Of a stretch of 10,128 nt of DNA, positions 6,232 through 10,128 are shown one piece after another. Source of the DNA: Trueperaceae bacterium. Its GTDB lineage: Bacteria > Deinococcota > Deinococci > Deinococcales > Trueperaceae. How positions within the stretch are numbered: the stretch's first letter is position 1; every line of letters begins with the position of its first letter. The notes beneath the pieces are model-generated. The model searched no databases. It was not told the origin of the DNA and worked only from the letters and a program-made list of their open reading frames with translations. Both the position numbers and the translations under genes were made by a program. The stretch lies in the NCBI GenBank assembly GCA_007130445.1, contig SLSM01000255.1:1-10128 (forward strand). The letters run 5' to 3'.

Positions 6232-7266
6232 TCAGTTTCCAGGCGGACCGGGCGGGCCCTGCGGGCCTTGAGGGCCTTGCGGACCTTGCGGGCCCTGCGG
6301 ACCTTGCGGGCCTTCGGGCCCACTCGGACCGGCCGGCCCAGCGGGACCAGCGGGGCCGGGCGGCCCAGCGGGACCCGCGGGACCGAGACACGCGCGCAGT
6401 TGCTCCTCCGGAACCTCCAGATCGAGGCCCAGCACGCGCGCCGGATCGAGCTCCCGCGCCAGTTCCCAGCAATGCAGTCCGTCGCTACCGGCGGGACCGG
6501 CAGCCCCCTCCGGTCCGGCGGTGCCCGGTGGTCCAGCCGCACCGGCAGGACCGACGGGACCCGCAGGTCCGGGCGATCCGGGGGGCCCAGCGGGACCGGC
6601 GGGACCGGCTGCTCCATCGTTGCCGCGCTCGCCGGGCGGTCCTGCCGGTCCCTCGGGGCCACTGGGACCTGCAGGCCCCATCGGACCCTCCGGTCCAGCG
6701 GGGCCTGCCGGGCCGGTCGGTCCCTGCAGCGCGCCGGAGGCCAGTTCGTCTTGGAGGCGCTCGACCTCGTCGTTCAAGCGCGCAAGCGTGGCGTTGCCGG
6801 CGAGTTCCGCACAGGTCAGCTGGGCTTCGGTCGCCGCGAGCGCGCGCTCCAGCAGGAGCGCCGTCTGGTAGCCACTCAAGAACTCATCGCCCCGGAACGA
6901 CCCGTCTGGGAACGCCTCTACGACGTCGAGCTGAGCCACGCGCCGTACCGCCGTCGCCGCCCAATGACCGCTCGGCACGTCGGCGAAGGAGGCCTCTGGC
7001 GCGAACGCCTCGACGCCTGCATCGGGACAACCGGAACGATCCCGTGTCACGGCGAGCAGGCGATCGACGAGGACGGCCGCCTGATAGCCCGTCAGGGTGT
7101 CACCGGCCAGGAACGAGCCGTCGGGGAAGGCCGGGCCGATCCCCGCCTCGGAGAGCGCGGTGATCGACCGGCCGCGCCAATCGGTCGACGGGTCCGTGAC
7201 CTGGCCTTGCACGACGACGCCGACGCCGATGATCAGCACCGACACGAGCAACGCGACCTCACGCAT
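6232..7266 (-). CDS. SLH-domain protein with coiled coil and collagen-like repeats
   Basis: A 344-residue exported protein. Residues 1-22 are a signal peptide with a short MRE n-region and a hydrophobic core. Two SLH domains follow at about 27-72 and 93-144, each with the FPDGSF hallmark, but with TGYQ/SGYQ where the classical TRAE core would be. SLH domains bind pyruvylated cell-wall polymer in families studied. A predicted coiled coil (about 159-178) may trimerise the chain. Collagen-like Gly-X-Y runs cover 182-262 (27 triplets, mostly GPA/GPE/GPP) and 295-344 (16 triplets, including six GPQ in a row, then GPP-GPP-GN). They are split by a 32-residue insert holding C266 and C293; C80 and C152 lie near the SLH domains. 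ATG 7264-7266 is preferred over the upstream in-frame GTG at 7285-7287 because it starts the signal peptide directly and has GGGGAA five bases upstream. The likely role is a wall-anchored fibrous surface protein. Confidence 0.92.
   Translation of the reverse strand: MREVALLVSVLIIGVGVVVQGQVTDPSTDWRGRSITALSEAGIGPAFPDGSFLAGDTLTGYQAAVLVDRLLAVTRDRSGCPDAGVEAFAPEASFADVPSGHWAATAVRRVAQLDVVEAFPDGSFRGDEFLSGYQTALLLERALAATEAQLTCAELAGNATLARLNDEVERLQDELASGALQGPTGPAGPAGPEGPMGPAGPSGPEGPAGPPGERGNDGAAGPAGPAGPPGSPGPAGPVGPAGAAGPPGTAGPEGAAGPAGSDGLHCWELARELDPARVLGLDLEVPEEQLRACLGPAGPAGPPGPAGPAGPAGPSGPEGPQGPQGPQGPQGPQGPQGPPGPPGN
6235..6384 (-). repeat. Collagen-like repeat 2 (16 Gly-X-Y triplets)
   Basis: A 9-base periodic stretch encodes Gly-Pro-X triplets up to the stop codon. 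The segment 6259-6312 is six consecutive Gly-Pro-Gln codon triplets. Near-identical units make triplet gain or loss by slippage likely. Confidence 0.85.
6481..6723 (-). repeat. Collagen-like repeat 1 (27 Gly-X-Y triplets)
   Basis: 27 uninterrupted Gly-X-Y triplets follow the coiled coil. Pro fills most X positions and Ala, Glu or Pro the Y positions, with one charged patch (GERGND). Bacterial collagens lack hydroxyproline, and GPP and charged triplets stabilise their triple helices; this composition fits a stable helix. Confidence 0.88.
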
Positions 7267-7271
7267 CGTGG

Positions 7272-7277
7272 TTCCCC
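7272..7277 (-). promoter_or_regulatory. Weak ribosome-binding site of SLH-collagen gene
   Basis: Minus-strand GGGGAA ends five bases before ATG 7264-7266 and supports that start over the GTG seven codons upstream. Confidence 0.45.
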
Positions 7278-7365
7278 AAGCGAACACGCATGGTGATCAG
7301 CACCTCCGCTCGGCGAGACGCGCACGCGGTGCGACGATGGAGAGCGGCGCGCCCGTGTGACGATG

Positions 7366-7387
7366 ATCGGCCTCGCCGATGACGTCA
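7366..7387. promoter_or_regulatory. Two abutting palindromes before the TPR gene
   Basis: ATCGGC-ctc-GCCGAT (7366-7380) is a perfect 6-bp inverted repeat. It shares its last T with TGACGTCA (7380-7387), a perfect 8-bp palindrome. Both sit just upstream of the possible -10 box at 7391-7396, where a regulator could bind, in the 148-base gap between the divergent SLH-collagen and TPR genes. An operator is a reasonable guess; no regulator gene is nearby. Confidence 0.35.
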
Positions 7388-7390
7388 CGA

Positions 7391-7396
7391 TACGAT
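7391..7396 (+). promoter_or_regulatory. Possible -10 box of the TPR gene
   Basis: TACGAT fits TAnnnT. Transcription would start near 7403, at or beside the Shine-Dalgarno GAGGAGG, giving a very short leader of about 12 bases. No -35 hexamer is evident; the TGACGTCA palindrome occupies the upstream position. Confidence 0.35.
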
Positions 7397-7402
7397 GCCC
7401 CC

Positions 7403-7409
7403 GAGGAGG
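7403..7409 (+). promoter_or_regulatory. Strong Shine-Dalgarno of the TPR gene
   Basis: GAGGAGG ends five bases before ATG 7415. It decides that start over the in-frame ATG at 7379, from which the extra 12 residues would precede the signal peptide. Confidence 0.8.
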
Positions 7410-7414
7410 CCGCC

Positions 7415-9172
7415 ATGGTCCTGCACCAGCGACGCATCGTCATACTGGCGCGCGCGTTGTCGCTCGTGTTGTTGGCGGTCGTGATGGGTACGGGTGGCGC
7501 TCAAGCGCTGCCGGACGACGCCGCCGAGACACTCGCTCGCGCACAGAGCGCTGCCTCGCGCGCGCTCCTGCGCTACGACCAGCACTTCCCGGACCAACCC
7601 GAGTGGCGTGAGGCGTTGGACCTCGGTCGGCGGGCTGCGCAGCTGGCACCGGGGCATCCGGCGCCGCAGCGCTTCCTGGCGCAGGCGTACGGCACCGTGC
7701 AGTGGAACAGCCGCGCCTGGACCGCGTGGCAGGCGTACCTCGAGTTCGGCGGCGCCGTCGATGCTCAGGTGGCGACCAGGCTCGTGAGCGTGGCGCGCTC
7801 GTTGGGCATCGCGACCTTCGATGGTGGCCGTCGAGCGGATGCGGTGCCGTACCTGGAGACCGTCGTCAGGTACGTGCCGAACGATGTCGCTGCCAGCGCG
7901 CGCCTCGCGCTGTGGCACGTGGAGCAAGGCGAGTACGCGCGTGCGCTCCCGTACGCCGACCTGCTCGATGCTGCCGGCGACAGCTATGCCGCGCTCGTGG
8001 CCGACGTGCGCTGGCGACATCGCTTCGGATCGGCAGCGGTGGACGCCTTCAACGACGGGCGCATTGCGCAACGAGCCGGCCAGGTGAACCTGGCGCTGGC
8101 GTCGTACAGGTCGGCCGTCGCCGCGGCACCGGGCTTCATCGAGCCCTGGCGGGCGCTGGCGGACCTCTCGCTTGCACTCGACCGCTTCGGCGATGCGGTC
8201 AGCGCCTACGAGGGCGCACTGTCCATCGCTCCGAACGATGGCGGTGCTCGCCTTGGTCTGCAACGCGCGTTGGCGGGCCTCGAGGCGGAGACCAGCCCGA
8301 CACCGCCACCGGATGATGCCGCAGCAGCGGTCGCCCCCGCGCCGGCGCCGGCAGCGACGGTCACACCACCGGCACCAGCACCCGAGCCCGAACCAGCGCC
8401 AGCACCAGCGCCAGCACCAGCACCAGCACCGGAGCCCGAACCCGAGCCCGAACCAGCACCGGAGCCCGAACCCGAGCCCGAACCGACACCAGAACCTGAG
8501 CCGGAGCCCGAACCAGCACCAGCGCCAGAACCCGAGCCGGAGCCGGAGCCTGAGCCGGAGCCGGAGCCGGAGCCGGAGCCTGCACCGGAGCCTGCTCCCG
8601 ATCCCGAGCCTGCACCCGAGCCGGTACCGGCTCCATCGCTACCGGCACCCCCCACACCGGCACCGAGCACCGGTCAGGTGATGGCGCTCGACAGGAGGAT
8701 CGAGCACCGCGCCGCGAGCGCGGGTGGTTCGGGTGCGTTCACCTTCGTCGACACGCCCGAGCTCGTGCGCGATCTCTCCGGGTACGTCGGTGGCTCGATC
8801 CACGTCCGCGTCGATACGGCCGGTGCACCCAGCGACGCTCCGGTCCAGTACCAGGTGTGCCTGGTCCCGCTCGACATCACGGTGGCACCGGCCTGCAGCG
8901 ACGCCTCACGTCTCGTCCTCGGACCCAGCGGCACCTTCGTCAGCGATCAACCGCTGGCGAGCCTGAGCGGCATCGATCGCATCGACTGGGGAAGGGGCGT
9001 CACCAGCGTCATGCTCATCGTCCGGGACGCCGACGGCACGCCGCTCGACGAGCGCTCGCTCACGATGGCTGGCGAGCGGCGCGAGATCTCCCTAGAGCGT
9101 TACTTTCCTCGAACGGTGCATGTACAGGCCGTGCTGGTCGCTCCTGGAACGCAGTTCGCCGGCTGGCCGTGA
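7415..9172 (+). CDS. Exported TPR protein with Pro-Glu linker and beta-rich C-terminus
   Basis: A 585-residue protein with three parts. Residues 1-31 are a signal peptide (basic HQRR, hydrophobic ARALSLVLLAVVMG, cleavage after AQA). Residues about 35-290 are tetratricopeptide-like helical repeats. The clearest carry A-W-A-Y and P-N/G signatures near 64-80, 140-156 and 240-273 (the last reading FIEPWRALADLSLALDRFGD, then AVSAYEGALSIAPND). TPRs bind protein partners. Residues about 294-418 are a linker of Pro-Ala and Pro-Glu dipeptides, like the rigid spacers that let TonB-type proteins cross the periplasm or peptidoglycan. Residues about 424-585 look like a compact beta-rich domain (alternating hydrophobics, two cysteines C482 and C494, GRGVTSVMLIVRD) that I do not recognise. 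The start at 7415 rests on GAGGAGG five bases upstream and on the signal peptide. It diverges from the SLH-collagen gene and converges on the deoxyhypusine-synthase-like gene. A wall-spanning scaffold is a guess from architecture. Confidence 0.87.
   Translation: MVLHQRRIVILARALSLVLLAVVMGTGGAQALPDDAAETLARAQSAASRALLRYDQHFPDQPEWREALDLGRRAAQLAPGHPAPQRFLAQAYGTVQWNSRAWTAWQAYLEFGGAVDAQVATRLVSVARSLGIATFDGGRRADAVPYLETVVRYVPNDVAASARLALWHVEQGEYARALPYADLLDAAGDSYAALVADVRWRHRFGSAAVDAFNDGRIAQRAGQVNLALASYRSAVAAAPGFIEPWRALADLSLALDRFGDAVSAYEGALSIAPNDGGARLGLQRALAGLEAETSPTPPPDDAAAAVAPAPAPAATVTPPAPAPEPEPAPAPAPAPAPAPEPEPEPEPAPEPEPEPEPTPEPEPEPEPAPAPEPEPEPEPEPEPEPEPEPAPEPAPDPEPAPEPVPAPSLPAPPTPAPSTGQVMALDRRIEHRAASAGGSGAFTFVDTPELVRDLSGYVGGSIHVRVDTAGAPSDAPVQYQVCLVPLDITVAPACSDASRLVLGPSGTFVSDQPLASLSGIDRIDWGRGVTSVMLIVRDADGTPLDERSLTMAGERREISLERYFPRTVHVQAVLVAPGTQFAGWP
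8378..8626 (+). repeat. Hexanucleotide repeat tract encoding (Pro-Glu/Ala)n
   Basis: About 83 codons alternate proline with glutamate or alanine (one Thr, one Asp), using 6-base units such as CCCGAG, CCGGAG and CCAGCA. Blocks of PEPEPEPEPA recur. Codon choice varies between units, so the tract is not a single fresh expansion, but the 6-base period makes in-frame length change easy. The acidic half (about residues 370-389) is almost pure Pro-Glu. Confidence 0.85.
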
Positions 9173-9207
9173 GCCCCGCGCGGCACGTGCGCGCCGCCCG
9201 GGGCTCA
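9170..9207. terminator. Bidirectional hairpin terminator
   Basis: The arms 9170-9184 and 9193-9207 pair over 15 positions with one mismatch, closing an 8-base loop. The outer GAGCCCC/GGGGCTC part is perfect. The left arm includes the TGA of the TPR gene, and the right arm ends 12 bases before the end of the minus-strand gene. Strength and placement fit a terminator shared by the two convergent genes. No T-tract follows on either strand. Confidence 0.65.
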
Positions 9208-9218
9208 GGGCGTGAGCG

Positions 9219-10128
9219 TCAGCCCGCCGCTACGAGTTCCGGCGACGCGTCGAACAGGCGAGCGTAGCTGCGTGGTTCGCGCCGTTCCCAGCCGCGCTTG
9301 TGCCAGGCGTACCCGGCGACGAGCGGGAAGGTGACGGTCAGCTCGCCGTAGACCATCTGCTCCCAGGCGGTGTCGACCTTGCCCCAGGAGGATGCCTCCT
9401 TGAGCGTCGACCCCGACAGCGCGCCGTCGCGCTCGTCGGCGACGGTGAGCTGGATGGCGTACTTGTGCATGTCGGCGTCATGGCCGAGGAACTCGGCCGA
9501 TACGACGATGTCCTGCACGAAGTTCTTGGGTACGCCGCCGCCGAGCATCAGGATGCCGGTGTTGCCCTGGTGGATCTTGATCTGGGTGAGCTCGCGGAAA
9601 TCCTTCACGCTGTCGATCGACACGTGCGCGTCGGGGTGGTGGACCTGGTGGTGCACCAGTCCGAAGCCGGCCGAGCAGTCGCTGAACGCGGGCACGAAGA
9701 TCGGCACCCCGCGCTCGGTGGCGGTGCGGATGATGCTGTCCTCGCCCAGACCGCGCTCGCGCAGGTAGCGCGCCATCTCGACGATGAACTCGCGGCTCGA
9801 GTAGGCGCCCGGCTGCATGCCGTCGGCGATCTCTCGCGTGACGTCGTCGCACTGCCGCAGCTCCTCCTCGTCGATGTATGTATCGAAGATCCGGTCGATC
9901 ATCAGCTCGCGCAGCGCGTTGTCGTCCATGAACTTGTCGCCCTGGTAGTGGCGGAAGCCGAGCGCCTCGAAGAAGTCCTGGTCGACGATGTTGGCGCCGG
10001 TCGAGACGATCGCGTCGACCATGTTGGCCTTCAGGAGCTCGACGATGACCTGCTTCTGGCCGGCCGAGACGACGCTGCCGGCGAGCGTGAGGATCACGCC
10101 GCACGACTCGTCGCGCACCATCATGTCG
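9219..10128 (-). CDS. Deoxyhypusine synthase-like protein, N-terminus missing
   Basis: Part of a deoxyhypusine synthase-family protein, an NAD-dependent enzyme type that transfers the aminobutyl group of spermidine. Counting from the ATG at 10122-10124, visible features are ILTLAGSVVSAG (11-22), the NAD-site motif VDAIVSTGAN (36-45), PIFVPAFSDCSAGFG (141-155), HPDAHVSIDSVKDFRELT (163-180), LGGGVPKNF (194-202) and SSWGK (245-249). The lysine of SWGK matches the catalytic lysine of eukaryotic enzymes. The frame stays open past that ATG to the window edge and homologues extend further, so the start lies outside. Bacteria lack eIF5A, the normal protein substrate, so the product is more likely a polyamine (homospermidine synthases are close relatives) or an unknown acceptor. 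No other polyamine gene is in view. It converges on the TPR gene across a shared hairpin. Confidence 0.94.
   Translation of the reverse strand, partial: DMMVRDESCGVILTLAGSVVSAGQKQVIVELLKANMVDAIVSTGANIVDQDFFEALGFRHYQGDKFMDDNALRELMIDRIFDTYIDEEELRQCDDVTREIADGMQPGAYSSREFIVEMARYLRERGLGEDSIIRTATERGVPIFVPAFSDCSAGFGLVHHQVHHPDAHVSIDSVKDFRELTQIKIHQGNTGILMLGGGVPKNFVQDIVVSAEFLGHDADMHKYAIQLTVADERDGALSGSTLKEASSWGKVDTAWEQMVYGELTVTFPLVAGYAWHKRGWERREPRSYARLFDASPELVAAG

Noticed and set aside
4908..6662. Long minus-strand open frame of 584 codons
   Set aside because: It overlaps the lipoprotein and collagen genes in a wrong frame; its sequence is low-complexity and has no recognisable domain or start signal.
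6235..6723. Repeats resembling a CRISPR or satellite array
   Set aside because: The 9-base period is fully explained by Gly-X-Y codons in a continuous reading frame; there are no unique spacers.
5791..7296. Plus-strand open frame of 501 codons
   Set aside because: Most of it is antisense to the collagen-like gene or a shifted frame of the lipoprotein. Only about 6100-6225 shows a coding pattern, reported separately as a possible frameshift.
7385..8263. Minus-strand open frame of 292 codons
   Set aside because: It is antisense to the TPR region, Arg/His/Gln-rich and without family features or a ribosome-binding site.
8206..8670. Gly-Ser/Ala-rich minus-strand frame across the hexanucleotide tract
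   Set aside because: It is the reverse complement of the Pro-Glu/Pro-Ala codons; the plus-strand frame has a signal peptide, a start signal and flanking domains.

Overview
The window is very GC-rich (roughly 70% by eye) and densely coded, with nine protein genes on both strands and no RNA genes, insertion sequences or CRISPR arrays that I can see. The gene set suggests Deinococcota, perhaps a Truepera-like lineage: a DinB/YfiT-type protein, an ABCB-type exporter, an S-layer-homology (SLH) protein and a bacterial deoxyhypusine-synthase-like protein. That placement is inference; there is no rRNA or other marker here.

Layout. 1-907 (+): the 3' end of an endonuclease IV gene (nfo), then a DinB-family gene overlapping it by ATGA. 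920-1384 (-): a flavin-reductase-like FMN protein converging on DinB, with a hairpin spanning both stop codons. 1385-1585: a divergent regulatory gap. 1586-3460 (+): an ABC exporter half-transporter that seems to start at TTG, overlapping the stop of a possible 14-codon leader ORF. 3632-4378 (+): an RNase Z-like metallo-beta-lactamase-fold hydrolase.

4539-9172 is a block of three cell-envelope genes. The first is a lipoprotein with four cysteine-paired InlB-type repeats around a cadherin-like domain (4539-6182, +); its 3' end looks frameshifted. Converging on it is an SLH protein with a coiled coil and two collagen-like Gly-X-Y stretches (6232-7266, -). Divergent from that is an exported TPR protein with a long Pro-Glu/Pro-Ala linker and an unrecognised C-terminal domain (7415-9172, +). 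Anchoring by lipid, by the S-layer/cell wall and by a peptidoglycan-spanning linker makes a shared envelope role plausible, but this is a hypothesis from context.

9219-10128 (-): a deoxyhypusine-synthase-family protein, cut at its N-terminus by the window edge. It converges on the TPR gene, with a strong hairpin between them. No gene-free stretch exceeds about 200 bases.

The best candidates for something undescribed are the SLH-collagen protein with its cysteine-bounded insert, the TPR-(PE)n protein, and the lipoprotein beside them. I cannot show that they form one system.
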